Assembly: GCF_014656355.1 (NCBI RefSeq)
Contig: NZ_BNCG01000002.1
Location: forward strand, 144,463 to 208,462
From: Camelimonas fluminis
GTDB taxonomy: Bacteria; Pseudomonadota; Alphaproteobacteria; Rhizobiales; Beijerinckiaceae
DNA length: 64,000 nucleotides
Direction of reading: 5' to 3'
In this document: piece by piece, positions 8,591 through 17,124 of the stretch
How positions within the stretch are numbered: the first letter of the stretch is position 1
Layout of the letters: each line of letters starts with the position of its first letter
Notes under the pieces: model-generated
What the model was told of the DNA's origin: nothing
Seen by the model: only the letters and a program-made list of their open reading frames with translations
Database searches by the model: none
Made by a program: the position numbers and the translations under genes

Positions 8591-9373
8591 TCATTGGTCG
8601 CCCAGCACCTGGCTCAGGAACGCCCGGGTGCGGGCGTGCTTCGGCGCGGTGAAGAAAGTCTCCGGCTCCGCCTGCTCGATGATCTGGCCGCCGTCCATGA
8701 AAATAACCCGGTCGGCGATGCGGCGGGCGAAGCCCATCTCATGGGTGACGCACAGCATGGTCATGCCGTCGCCGGCCAGCTCCACCATCACGTCCAGCAC
8801 CTCCTTCACCATCTCGGGGTCGAGCGCCGAGGTGGGCTCGTCGAACAGCATGATGCGTGGGTTCATGCACAGCGCCCGGGCGATGGCGACGCGCTGCTGC
8901 TGGCCGCCGGAGAGCTGGCCGGGGTATTTGCCCGCCTGCTCCGGGATGCGCACGCGGGCCAGCAGCGCCTGCGCCTGCTCCTCCGCCGCGCGCCGGCTGG
9001 CGCCGCGCACGCGCATGGGCGCCAGCACGCAGTTTTCCAGCACGGTGAGATGCGGAAACAGGTTGAACTGCTGGAACACCATGCCGACCTCGCGGCGCAC
9101 CCGGTCGATGCTGCGCAGGTCGCGGGTCAGTTCGACGCCATCGACGATGATCTCGCCCTGTTGATGCTCCTCCAGCCGGTTGATGCAGCGGATCAGGGTG
9201 GATTTGCCGGAGCCTGACGGTCCGCAGATCACCACCCGCTCGCCACGCCGCACGTTGAGATCGATATCGGTCAGCACCCGGAAGTCGCCGTACCATTTGC
9301 TGACGCCGCGCATTACCACGGCGTCGCCTTCGCCGGACGCAGCCCGGCGGGTGGAAGGTTCGTTCGCCGTCAT
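8591..9373 (-). CDS. aapP: General L-amino acid ABC transporter ATP-binding protein
   Basis: The 260-residue ATPase has Walker [11 protein letters not shown]-loop [11 protein letters not shown], signature [15 protein letters not shown], Walker [15 protein letters not shown] and H-loop [15 protein letters not shown]. These are those of the polar amino-acid (GlnQ/AapP) importers. It powers import through AapQ and AapM at the inner membrane. Its ATG overlaps the stop codon of aapM by 4 bases (ATGA), which indicates translational coupling and one transcript in the order Q-M-P. The N-terminus has about 15 extra residues before the first strand, as in other AapP proteins. Confidence 0.94.
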   Translation of the reverse strand: MTANEPSTRRAASGEGDAVVMRGVSKWYGDFRVLTDIDLNVRRGERVVICGPSGSGKSTLIRCINRLEEHQQGEIIVDGVELTRDLRSIDRVRREVGMVFQQFNLFPHLTVLENCVLAPMRVRGASRRAAEEQAQALLARVRIPEQAGKYPGQLSGGQQQRVAIARALCMNPRIMLFDEPTSALDPEMVKEVLDVMVELAGDGMTMLCVTHEMGFARRIADRVIFMDGGQIIEQAEPETFFTAPKHARTRAFLSQVLGDQ

Positions 9374-10521
9374 GACCGGCTCCCTGCGGCCGCCAGACGC
9401 CGTTCCATCGCCGCTGAATAGCGGGACATGGCGTAGCAGCAGATAAAGTAGAAAATCGCGGCGAAGGCGTAGCCCGTCGACGCGGTCACCGGCGTCGCCC
9501 AGGCCGGATCGCGGGAGCTGACGTCGATGGTCGTCAGCAGGTCGAAGATACCCACCACGGTCACCAGAGTGGTGTCCTTGAACAGGCTGATGAAGGTGTT
9601 GACGATGCCCGGAATGACCAGGGTCAGCGCCTGCGGCAGAATCACCGTGAACATCATCTGCCAGTAGCCGAGGCCAAGCGCGGCGGCGGCTTCGTACTGG
9701 CCCTTCGGCAGCGCCTGCAGGCCGCCGCGGATCACCTCGGCCATGCCGGCGGCGGCGAACAGGCTGACGCCGACCATCACCCGCACCAGCGGGTCGGGCA
9801 GCACGCCCGGCGGCAGGAAAAGCGGCAGCATGCGGTTGGCCATGAACAGCACGGCCAGCAGCGGCACGCCGCGCATCACCTCGATGAACACGGTGGAGGC
9901 GGCGCACACCACGGGCATCTGCGAGCGTCGGCCCAGGGCCAGCAGCACGCCGAGCGGCAGAGAAACGACGATGCCGACAATCGAAATCACCAGCGTCACC
10001 AGCACGCCGCCCCACAGATTGCTGGGCACGGCGACGAGGCCCGAGAAGCCGGGACCGTAGAGCAGGATCCACGCAATGACGGGGAACGGCAGCACGAATG
10101 AGAACAGCGCCGCGCCACGGAACGGGGCGCGCGGCCACAGCGCCCAGCCAATGTTGAGGGCGCACAGGGCCATGGCTGCGTTCGGCCGCCAGCGCTGCGC
10201 CTCCGGATACTGGCCATAGATGAAGTAGCCGAGCCGACGGGCGATATAGGGCCAGCAGGCGCCGGTCTCGCCGCCAGCCTCTCCGGCCAGGCAGGCGGCG
10301 CGGTCGTGGCCGCTCCAGACAGCGTCGATGAACAGGAATTCAATGGCCGGCCGCAGCAGGAACCAGGCGATGGCGAGGGCCAGCACGGTAAGCAGCGCAT
10401 TCAGCGGCGTTGCGACGAGGCTGCGCAGGCCCTGGATGAGCCCGGGCGCCTGCTGCGGCGGGCGCGCCAGAGCGCCATGGGCGGGAGGCTGGTTGGCCGG
10501 CGTTGAAGGCGTCGTCGTCAT
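9370..10521 (-). CDS. aapM: General L-amino acid ABC transporter permease AapM
   Basis: The 383-residue membrane protein has an N-terminal transmembrane segment near residues 35-55, a periplasmic insert, and a HisM-type permease core. The ATPase-docking EAA loop reads [24 protein letters not shown]. The long form with extra N-terminal segments is typical of AapM/BztC and distinguishes it from ordinary GlnP-type permeases. It forms a heterodimer with AapQ to pass broad-range L-amino acids, including glutamate and glutamine. It starts 1 base after the aapQ stop and overlaps aapP by 4 bases. Confidence 0.93.
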   Translation of the reverse strand: MTTTPSTPANQPPAHGALARPPQQAPGLIQGLRSLVATPLNALLTVLALAIAWFLLRPAIEFLFIDAVWSGHDRAACLAGEAGGETGACWPYIARRLGYFIYGQYPEAQRWRPNAAMALCALNIGWALWPRAPFRGAALFSFVLPFPVIAWILLYGPGFSGLVAVPSNLWGGVLVTLVISIVGIVVSLPLGVLLALGRRSQMPVVCAASTVFIEVMRGVPLLAVLFMANRMLPLFLPPGVLPDPLVRVMVGVSLFAAAGMAEVIRGGLQALPKGQYEAAAALGLGYWQMMFTVILPQALTLVIPGIVNTFISLFKDTTLVTVVGIFDLLTTIDVSSRDPAWATPVTASTGYAFAAIFYFICCYAMSRYSAAMERRLAAAGSRS

Positions 10522-10522
10522 C

Positions 10523-11737
10523 TCAGCGCTCCGCCAGCGCCATGCGCGCGTTCCACCAGTTCATCAGCAGCGCCGTCAGCAGCGACAGGCCCAGATAGAT
10601 GAGCATGATGAGTGAGATCACCTCCAGGGCCTGGCCAGTGTTCTGCAACACCGGACCGGCGCCGATCGACACCAGGTCCGGGTAGCCGATGGCGACTGCC
10701 AGGGACGAGTTCTTGGTGAGATTGAGATACTGGCCGGTGAGCGGCGGAATGATCAGCCGCAACGCCTGGGGAATGACGATCAGGCGCAGGATCGGGCCTT
10801 CGCCGAGGCCCAGCGCCCGCCCGGCCTCGCGCTGCCCCTTTGGCACGGCCTGGACGCCGGAGCGGACGATCTCGGCGATGAAGGCCGAAGTATAAAGCGA
10901 CAGGCCGAGCACCAGCGCCACGAATTCCGGCAGAAGGGTGACGCCGCCGCCGACGTTGAAGCCGCGCAACTCCGGCCAGGTGACCGGCAGGGCGCCAACG
11001 AGGCTTCCCGCCGTCAGCCACGCCGCCGCCAGCGGCAGACAGATCAGGACCGCCGGCGCAATGGCCCAGAGCGTCAGGGCAGCCTTGCCTTCGCGCCGCC
11101 GCCGGGCGCTCCATGCGGCAAGGCCGATGCAGAGTCCCAGCGCCGTCAACAGTCCGGCGCCAACGGCGTTCCAGCCCGGCGACTCAACCGGCCATGGGCC
11201 GTAAAGCCCACGATTGTTGAGCAGCAGACCGCCCGGCAAAGCGATGGACTGGCGCGGCCCGGGCAACGCCTTCAGAACAACGTTGTACCAGACCAGCAAC
11301 TGCAGCAGCAGCGGCGTATTGCGCAGAACCTCCACATAGGCTGAGGCGCTGCGGGCCACGAGGGCGTTATTGGACAGGCGCGCAACGCCGACGACAAAGC
11401 CGAGCGCCGTGGCGATGACGATGGCGGTGAGCGAGGCGGTCAGGGTATTGCCGAAACCGGCCATCAACGCCCGGCCGTAGCTGTCTCCCGCCCGGAACGG
11501 AATCAACGAGCCGGTGATGTCGAAACTGGCCGGCTCCGCGAGAAAACCGAAACCCCAGGTGATGTGGGAGGCGCGCAGATTGGTCACGACGTTGCGACCA
11601 GCCCAGACAAAAAGGCTGATCACGGCGATCGCCAGCAACGCCTGCCAGATCAGGGCGCGCGCCGCCGGATTGCCCCACCAGGCGATCGCCGGGCCCCGCC
11701 CCTGTCCGTATGTCCTGACCGGCTTGCCTGCCTTCAC
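10523..11737 (-). CDS. aapQ: General L-amino acid ABC transporter permease AapQ
   Basis: The 404-residue permease has several membrane helices starting near residue 30 (ALLAIAVISLFVWAG). The conserved block YVEVLRNTPLLLQLLVWY lies in the first half and the EAA loop REAGRALGLGEGPILRLIVIPQAL in the second. A large periplasmic insert separates them, as in AapQ/BztB. It is the partner of AapM. It leads the Q-M-P block, and aapJ lies 227 bases upstream on the same strand, so the whole set is probably one operon, possibly with separate expression of aapJ. Confidence 0.93.
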   Translation of the reverse strand: MKAGKPVRTYGQGRGPAIAWWGNPAARALIWQALLAIAVISLFVWAGRNVVTNLRASHITWGFGFLAEPASFDITGSLIPFRAGDSYGRALMAGFGNTLTASLTAIVIATALGFVVGVARLSNNALVARSASAYVEVLRNTPLLLQLLVWYNVVLKALPGPRQSIALPGGLLLNNRGLYGPWPVESPGWNAVGAGLLTALGLCIGLAAWSARRRREGKAALTLWAIAPAVLICLPLAAAWLTAGSLVGALPVTWPELRGFNVGGGVTLLPEFVALVLGLSLYTSAFIAEIVRSGVQAVPKGQREAGRALGLGEGPILRLIVIPQALRLIIPPLTGQYLNLTKNSSLAVAIGYPDLVSIGAGPVLQNTGQALEVISLIMLIYLGLSLLTALLMNWWNARMALAER

Positions 11738-11964
11738 GCCGCGCCCGCCCCTGATCGATGTCGTGACTTCATGGATCAGAACAAAATTCGCGCCAATCCG
11801 GGAAGTTTTCGCCGGTGTTTATCTGACTTTCACGGGGATGCATTGGCCATCAGGAGATGGCGCCTGAGCATATCCAGTCAAAGTCTGGTTTTGGAAGATG
11901 GTCTGTACAGGTGTTTTTCAGATCATCTTCATGCGGGCGTCGCCGGTCTTTGCTGGAGGGCGCG

Positions 11965-12990
11965 CTAGCGAATTGGCGGAGCGTACATCAATCCGCCCTT
12001 GTTCCATAGATTATTCTGTCCGCGCGGGATTTTCAGGCGTGAGTTTTCGCCGAGATTGCGCTCATAAATCTCGCCGTAATTGCCGACCGCGCGCACAATA
12101 TTGACCAGCCACTCGTTTGGCAGGCCGATGCCTGAACCAAGCTTGCCGTCGACGCCGAGCATGCGGCGCAATTCCGGATTGTCGCTGGCGCGCTTCTCCT
12201 CGACATTGGCTTTGGTGATCCCGGCCTCTTCCGCCGCGACAAGGCCAAAACCAACCCAGCGCACCACGTCAAACCACTGGCCGTCGCCCTTGCGCACGGC
12301 GGCGGCGAAGGGCTCCCGCGAAATCCGCTCCGGCAGGACGATATTCTCGGCCGGGTTCGTCATGCGCAGGCGTTCGGCGTAGAGAGCCGAGCTGTCGCTG
12401 GTGAAGACATCGCAACGATGAGCGTCATAGGCCCTCACGGTTTCAGCGGCGCTGCCGAAGGCGACGGGTTTGTAGTCCATTTTGTGCGCGCGGAAAAAGT
12501 CGGCGAGGTTCAGCTCGTTGGTGGTGCCGCGCTGCACGCAGATCTCGGCGCCATTCAGCTCCAGGGCGGATTTCACGCCGAGCCTGGCCCGGACCATGAA
12601 CGCCTGCTGGTCATAGAAATTGATGCTGGTGAAGCTGGCGCCCACCGCAGTGTCGCCGGTCATGGTCCAGGTCGTATTGCGCACCAGAACGTCGATTTCA
12701 CCCGTCTGCAGGGCGGTGAAGCGGTCCTTGGCGGTTAGCGGCACATATTTGACCTTGTCCGGGTCGCCGAAAATGGCGGCTGAAATCGCCCGGCAATAAT
12801 CCACGTCGAAACCGGTCCATTTGCCCTTGTCGTCCGGCACTCCGAAACCTGCGAGGCCAGGATTGGAGCCGCAAATCAGCTCGCCGCGCTGCTTCACCTG
12901 GTCAAGCACGCCGGCGGAGGCCGGCGCGCCGTTAGCCGCGGCGGCGATCACGCCACAGGTCATCGCCATCAACACGGGGGCGCGTTTCAT
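11965..12990 (-). CDS. aapJ: General L-amino acid ABC transporter substrate-binding protein
   Basis: A 341-residue periplasmic binding protein. The signal peptide ends near residue 26 (PASAG). The mature part begins with VLDQVKQRGELICGSNPGL and carries FGVPDDKGKWTGFDVDYCRA, the typical solute-binding family 3 opening. The C-terminus has the long tail of the AapJ/BztA type. It captures L-amino acids and delivers them to AapQM. The ATG is preceded by AAAGGAGGA, one of the strongest ribosome sites in the window, which fits the high level needed for a binding protein. An upstream in-frame extension to 13335 lacks family similarity and is rejected. Confidence 0.94.
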   Translation of the reverse strand: MKRAPVLMAMTCGVIAAAANGAPASAGVLDQVKQRGELICGSNPGLAGFGVPDDKGKWTGFDVDYCRAISAAIFGDPDKVKYVPLTAKDRFTALQTGEIDVLVRNTTWTMTGDTAVGASFTSINFYDQQAFMVRARLGVKSALELNGAEICVQRGTTNELNLADFFRAHKMDYKPVAFGSAAETVRAYDAHRCDVFTSDSSALYAERLRMTNPAENIVLPERISREPFAAAVRKGDGQWFDVVRWVGFGLVAAEEAGITKANVEEKRASDNPELRRMLGVDGKLGSGIGLPNEWLVNIVRAVGNYGEIYERNLGENSRLKIPRGQNNLWNKGGLMYAPPIR

Positions 12991-13234
12991 CCGTCTGTCC
13001 TCCTTTGCGCCCGCTTTCCGGCGCCGGGTCTGGTGTGGCTCGCACCTGCATGACATGGCGGGTGAGCCCCGCAGGTCAACCCCAAAGCGGTAATTTCCGC
13101 CGTCGCGCCATGGTTCCACAGGCAGCGGCCTGGGGAGAAACAATGGCGATCCTGGCGGGCGCGGGGTTGACGGCCGGCGCGCAAAAACCGCACACCTCCA
13201 GGGTCGAACCGTTGTGACGAGGAGCCATCCGGGC

Positions 13235-14443
13235 ATGCGCAAACTGAGTGATGATGAACGCAGTCGCCTGTCCAGCCGCACCCGCCTGGTGCTCGGCGGT
13301 CGCAATCCGGACGAGCAGTTCGGCTTTGTCAACACGCCGATCTATCGGGGCTCCACCGTGCTGTCGCCAGACGCAGCCTCGCTGCGGCGTTCCGACGCCC
13401 GCTTCACCTACGGCACCCATGGCACGCCGACCACCGAGGCGCTGGAAAACGCCTGGTCGGAGCTTTCCGGCGCGGCGGGAACGGCGCTCGTCCCCTCGGG
13501 GCTCGCCGCCATCACCCTGGCGCTGATGTCCTGCGTGAAGGCTGGCGATCATATTCTGGTGACGGATTCGGCCTATCGCCCCACCCGGCGCTTCTGCGAC
13601 ACGGTGCTGGCGCGCATGGGCGTCGAAACCACTTATTATGATCCTTATCTTGGCGCGGGAATCGCCAGTCTGATCCGCCCCAACACCAGCGCGGTGCTGA
13701 CCGAAGCGCCAGGCTCGCAGAGCTTCGAGGTGCAGGACATTCCGGCCATCGCCGCGGCGGCGCACGCGGCCGGCGCGCTGGTGCTGATGGACAACACCTG
13801 GGCGACGCCGCTGTTCTTCCCGCCGCATGAACGCGGCGTCGATCTCGCCATCGAGGCTGGCACCAAATATCTTGGCGGCCACTCGGATCTTCTTCTGGGG
13901 CTCGTTTCAGCCAATGAGCGGGCGCTGCCGGGCTTGCGCCGCACGGCGGAGGCTTTCGCCATGTGCGCGGGGCCGGAGGATTGCTTCCTCGCCCTGCGCG
14001 GCCTGCGCACCATGGAGCTGCGCCTGCGTGAGGCCGAGCGGCAGGGCCTCGCCCTCGCCCGCTGGCTGGAGGCGCGGCCAGAGGTCAAAAGCGTGCTGCA
14101 TCCGGCGCTGGAAAGTCACCCGGATCACGCTATCTGGAAACGCGACTTTCTTGGCGCCAGCGGCCTGTTCAGCATCGTCCTGAATCCGGTTCCCGAGGCG
14201 GCGGTGGACGCTTTCCTCGACGCGCTGGCCCTGTTCGGCCTCGGCTATTCCTGGGGCGGCTATGAGAGCCTGGTGATCCCGTTCAATTGCGCCGCCTACC
14301 GTTCAGCGACCACATGGAGCCCCGGCGGACCGGCCCTGCGCTTCCAGGTGGGACTTGAGGACATCAACGACCTCACCGCCGACCTGGAGCGCGGATTCGA
14401 CAGGCTGCGGGACGTCGCCGGATCGTCCGGCGCAGCTGGCTGA
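13235..14443 (+). CDS. metC: Cystathionine beta-lyase
   Basis: The 402-residue PLP enzyme belongs to the Cys/Met metabolism family. Visible are the N-terminal substrate region VNTPIYRGSTVL, the tyrosine motif FTYGTHGTPTTEALE, the cofactor Asp in LVLMDNTWATPLFF, and Lys211 in EAGTKYLGGHSDLLLG that forms the aldimine. The family cleaves cystathionine to homocysteine, pyruvate and ammonia. The placement next to aap and sseA fits sulfur amino-acid metabolism. I chose ATG 13235, which has GAGGAG about 10 bases upstream; a GTG at 13214 is also in frame. It is divergent from aapJ, and the two share about 245 bases. Confidence 0.92.
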   Translation: MRKLSDDERSRLSSRTRLVLGGRNPDEQFGFVNTPIYRGSTVLSPDAASLRRSDARFTYGTHGTPTTEALENAWSELSGAAGTALVPSGLAAITLALMSCVKAGDHILVTDSAYRPTRRFCDTVLARMGVETTYYDPYLGAGIASLIRPNTSAVLTEAPGSQSFEVQDIPAIAAAAHAAGALVLMDNTWATPLFFPPHERGVDLAIEAGTKYLGGHSDLLLGLVSANERALPGLRRTAEAFAMCAGPEDCFLALRGLRTMELRLREAERQGLALARWLEARPEVKSVLHPALESHPDHAIWKRDFLGASGLFSIVLNPVPEAAVDAFLDALALFGLGYSWGGYESLVIPFNCAAYRSATTWSPGGPALRFQVGLEDINDLTADLERGFDRLRDVAGSSGAAG

Positions 14444-14451
14444 GCCCCGCC

Positions 14452-15573
14452 ATGGCAGGCCGTCTTTCCCTCATGTGGCTGATGGCGGCGAGCGGCGTCG
14501 CTCTGGGCGCCGCCAGTGCAGTGGCCGAGCCAGGCCGCCAGGCGCCCCCTGCCGGTGCGGCGTCCAGCCCATCGTCCGCGGCCGCCCAGACAATGGCCGG
14601 CGACGCGCGCACGGCGCTGCCGGTGGGAACGCTGCAACTGCCGCGCCCTCCCGAGCTGCAGCTGCGGTCGCTGGACATCACTGTCACGCCTCAGGAAGTG
14701 CGTGGGCGCTACGTGCTTTTCAACCGTTCGGACCGCGACGTCGCCCTCCGGGCGTCCTTCGCCGCGCCCGATCTGGACGCCGCCGCGCCCGATTTTGGCT
14801 ATGTGGCCATTCCCCAGCCCGAGCAGATGAACTTCATGGGATTCGCCGCCACGGTTGGCGGCGCCGCCGTGGCGCTGATGGACGAGTCCCACGTGTTCGG
14901 CGCCGGGCTGGAGCGCACGGAATTGATCGGGGACGCCGGCGCGCCGTTGCAGCCCGCCGGCGTGGCGGCCTGGGAGGCTCTGGGCAAGTTGAACCCGCAG
15001 GCCTTGCAGGACCTGCGCGCCGCCGGACTGATCGACATGGATCGGCTTGGCGAACGACTCGAGCCCCGCCCGCGCTGGCTGCTGAAAACCGCCTGGCACT
15101 GGCCCCAGGTGTTTCCGGCGGGCAAGGAAACGGTTATCGCCTGGCGGCACGCCGCCTCCGTTTCTGTCGCCGCCACGCCGCTGGCGGATCGCAACCAGCT
15201 GGCGCATGCGGCGCGCTACGAACGCCATTGCGCCGGGGCGGCCGTCAACGACGCGGCCGCCGCCGCCCGGAACAATGGCCCTGGCAACGACTGGCTGCTG
15301 GAGCGGGGTTTGCGCCTGCGCATCAGCACCGGTCCGGCTTTCGCCGGGCCCGCCGGCGTCGTGACCATCGCCATCAATACCGGGGCTGACGACGTTATTG
15401 CAGCCGCCTGCATGAGCGGGCTGGAGCGCGTCGGGCCGGGACAGTGGCGCATCCGGCGGGAAAACGTCGTGCTCGACGAAGACCTGAAGGCGTTGTTCGT
15501 CAGTCCAGGCAAGGTGGCCAGCCAGGGCGCGCCGCCGCCTGATGACGCCGACGCGGCGCCGCAGGATCAGTGA
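14452..15573 (+). CDS. Exported protein, DUF4424-like
   Basis: The 373-residue product has a signal peptide (LMWLMAASGVALGAASAVAE) and then a beta-rich domain: LRSLDITVTPQEVRGRYVLF, an alternating charged strand FNRSDRDVALRASF, and IRRENVVLDEDLKALFV near the end. This resembles the DUF4424 family of exported proteins of unknown function, but I assign it with moderate confidence. Two cysteines in the last third (ARYERHCAG and AACMSGLE) might form a disulfide. It starts 8 bases after metC on the same strand and may be co-transcribed, though no functional link is apparent. The C-terminal 20 residues are low complexity. Confidence 0.6.
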   Translation: MAGRLSLMWLMAASGVALGAASAVAEPGRQAPPAGAASSPSSAAAQTMAGDARTALPVGTLQLPRPPELQLRSLDITVTPQEVRGRYVLFNRSDRDVALRASFAAPDLDAAAPDFGYVAIPQPEQMNFMGFAATVGGAAVALMDESHVFGAGLERTELIGDAGAPLQPAGVAAWEALGKLNPQALQDLRAAGLIDMDRLGERLEPRPRWLLKTAWHWPQVFPAGKETVIAWRHAASVSVAATPLADRNQLAHAARYERHCAGAAVNDAAAAARNNGPGNDWLLERGLRLRISTGPAFAGPAGVVTIAINTGADDVIAAACMSGLERVGPGQWRIRRENVVLDEDLKALFVSPGKVASQGAPPPDDADAAPQDQ

Positions 15574-15587
15574 GCGCGATTTGTCGG

Positions 15588-15686
15588 GAGCGTTTTCCTG
15601 CGAAGTGGACGCCACGTCATGTCTGGAAACGCGTCAACTCATTAAAGACGGCGCAAAATCCGGTTCAGCATGAACGGGTTTTGCGC
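15588..15686. repeat. Dispersed intergenic repeat, B-type module with hairpin
   Basis: The block begins GAGCGTTTTCCTGCGAAGTG and contains GGAAACGCGTCAA. It ends in a near-perfect inverted repeat (15651-15686, arms GCGCAAAA and TTTTGCGC). Related sequence occurs in inverted orientation near 45245-45405. It lies between convergent genes and the hairpin may help end transcription. Confidence 0.6.
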
Positions 15687-15700
15687 GGGCGTGCGGCCGG

Positions 15701-16033
15701 TCAGGCGGTCTCGCTCTCTTTCTGACGACTGCTGCGGATCAGGGCGAGATTACGCAGATAGATGAAGACGCTGAACGCCTGGCCGAGGATAATGACCGGC
15801 TCGCGCTTGTAGAGGCCGTAAAGCAGCGTGATGAGCCCACCGCCGATCGAGAAGAACCAGAAGGCGACCGGCACCACGCTGCGGCCAGCCTTCTCGCTCG
15901 CCAGCCATTGCACCACGAAGCGCATGGCGAACAGGAACTGTCCGACAAGCCCCAGCACCAGCCACAGGTCGGCGCGGGCAATGAATACGTCATAGAGATA
16001 GCCGCCAACATCGTGCGACAGGCGAATCAGCAT
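15701..16033 (-). CDS. LAB_N domain membrane protein (lipid-A-disaccharide synthase N-terminal-like)
   Basis: A small protein of about 110 residues with three hydrophobic segments and the LAB_N core WLVLGLVGQFLFAMRFVVQW, then ASEKAGRSVVPVAFWFFSIGG. Stand-alone LAB_N proteins occur beside DPM-like GT2 enzymes in envelope gene sets; RgtF of Rhizobium, needed to make the dodecaprenyl-phosphate-galacturonate donor, is the closest known role. The ATG overlaps the GT2 stop codon by one base (TGATG), so the two are translationally coupled. The start at 16033 is preferred over an extension to 16084, which would lie inside the GT2 gene. Confidence 0.85.
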   Translation of the reverse strand: MLIRLSHDVGGYLYDVFIARADLWLVLGLVGQFLFAMRFVVQWLASEKAGRSVVPVAFWFFSIGGGLITLLYGLYKREPVIILGQAFSVFIYLRNLALIRSSRQKESETA

Positions 16034-16782
16034 CAGCGCAATTCCTGAACATGCGGCGGGGCCTTGCGGCGGCGGATCAGCCACCAGACGCCGGCCAGAT
16101 CGAGTATTCCCACCCAGAGCCGGTCGAAGAATCCATATTTTGACGCGCCGGCCATGCGCGGCCGGTCGATGACGTCCACGAGCGCAACCTCATGGCCGTC
16201 CCGTCGCACCAGCGCCGGCATGAAGCGATGAAGCGCATCGAAATATGGCAATTGCAGGTAGACCTCGCGGCGGATGGCCTTCAGCCCACAGCCCGTGTCG
16301 CGGGTGCCGTCGCGCAGGATGGCGCCGCGCACGGCGTTTGCGACCCGCGACTGGAATTTCTTGAAGCCGGTGTCCTTGCGCCCGACGCGCTGGCCGGCGG
16401 CGAGGCCGACGCGGGAGCCGCCCTCCGTCAACTCCCGCACCAGCGAGGGAATGAAGGCCGGATCGTTCTGGCCATCGCCATCGATGGTGACGAGAATGGG
16501 CGCGCGCGCCGCGAAGGCGCCGCTACGCACGGCGGCGCTCTGTCCCCGGGATATGTCATGGCGCAGGCGGCGCAGCCACGGGCGCGTCCGGGCCTGCTCC
16601 TCCAGCACCGCGGGCGTGGCGTCGGTCGAGCCATCATCCACATAAATGACCTCGAACGCCGCGAAGGCCGCGCAGGCCGTTGCGATTTCCGCGATCAGCG
16701 GCGCGACATTGTCCGCTTCGTTCTTGACGGGAACGATGACGGTCACCGCGGGGAGGAAGTCGGTCGGTTCGCTCAAGGGCAC
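16033..16782 (-). CDS. DPM-like family 2 glycosyltransferase
   Basis: The 249-residue GT-A enzyme has the N-terminal strand VTVIVPVKNEADNV, nucleotide-sugar Asp pair EVIYVDDGSTD, the metal motif TIDGDGQNDP, and the dolichol-phosphate-mannose-synthase-like stretch RDTGCGLKAIRREVYLQLP. A hydrophobic C-terminal segment near 215-235 may attach it to the membrane. Such enzymes load a sugar onto polyprenyl phosphate for use by periplasmic GT39 transferases. The next gene downstream encodes a LAB_N protein, and a GT39 gene lies upstream, which resembles the RgtE-RgtF-RgtD logic of rhizobial lipid A galacturonylation. The start is GTG 16782 or TTG 16776. Confidence 0.88.
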   Translation of the reverse strand: MPLSEPTDFLPAVTVIVPVKNEADNVAPLIAEIATACAAFAAFEVIYVDDGSTDATPAVLEEQARTRPWLRRLRHDISRGQSAAVRSGAFAARAPILVTIDGDGQNDPAFIPSLVRELTEGGSRVGLAAGQRVGRKDTGFKKFQSRVANAVRGAILRDGTRDTGCGLKAIRREVYLQLPYFDALHRFMPALVRRDGHEVALVDVIDRPRMAGASKYGFFDRLWVGILDLAGVWWLIRRRKAPPHVQELR

Positions 16783-17124
16783 AGCTTTCCATTTAGCGGG
16801 TCCGGCGACTGGCGGTCTTCAGGGCCAGGCTCCGGCCGCCGGAACAACCCGGCTTTACCAGAATGCCCGACGCACCGCGCGTCATATGCATGCCTGCCCA
16901 TGCCGCGTCCACCAGATGCGCAGGGCGCGCACATAGCAAGCCGGGTCGCAGACGGCAATGATGCGGCGCGCATGGCCGCCCCCGCCAGCCCCGCCTGCGT
17001 CTCCGGAAGCTGGCGGCGACTGCCCCGCGACAAGGCGCCAGCGTCGCCCTCGCCTGATCCTCCGGACCGAATGTCCCGGGCCGGTTTTCCCGGGAGGCCC
17101 GAAGGCTCTGAGGCTTTGAAGCTC
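16783..17124. other. Intergenic region between GT39 and GT2 genes
   Basis: About 340 bases without a recognisable gene or terminator. Both flanking genes are on the minus strand, so this may be an untranslated spacer of one transcript or hold a separate GT2 promoter. Confidence 0.5.
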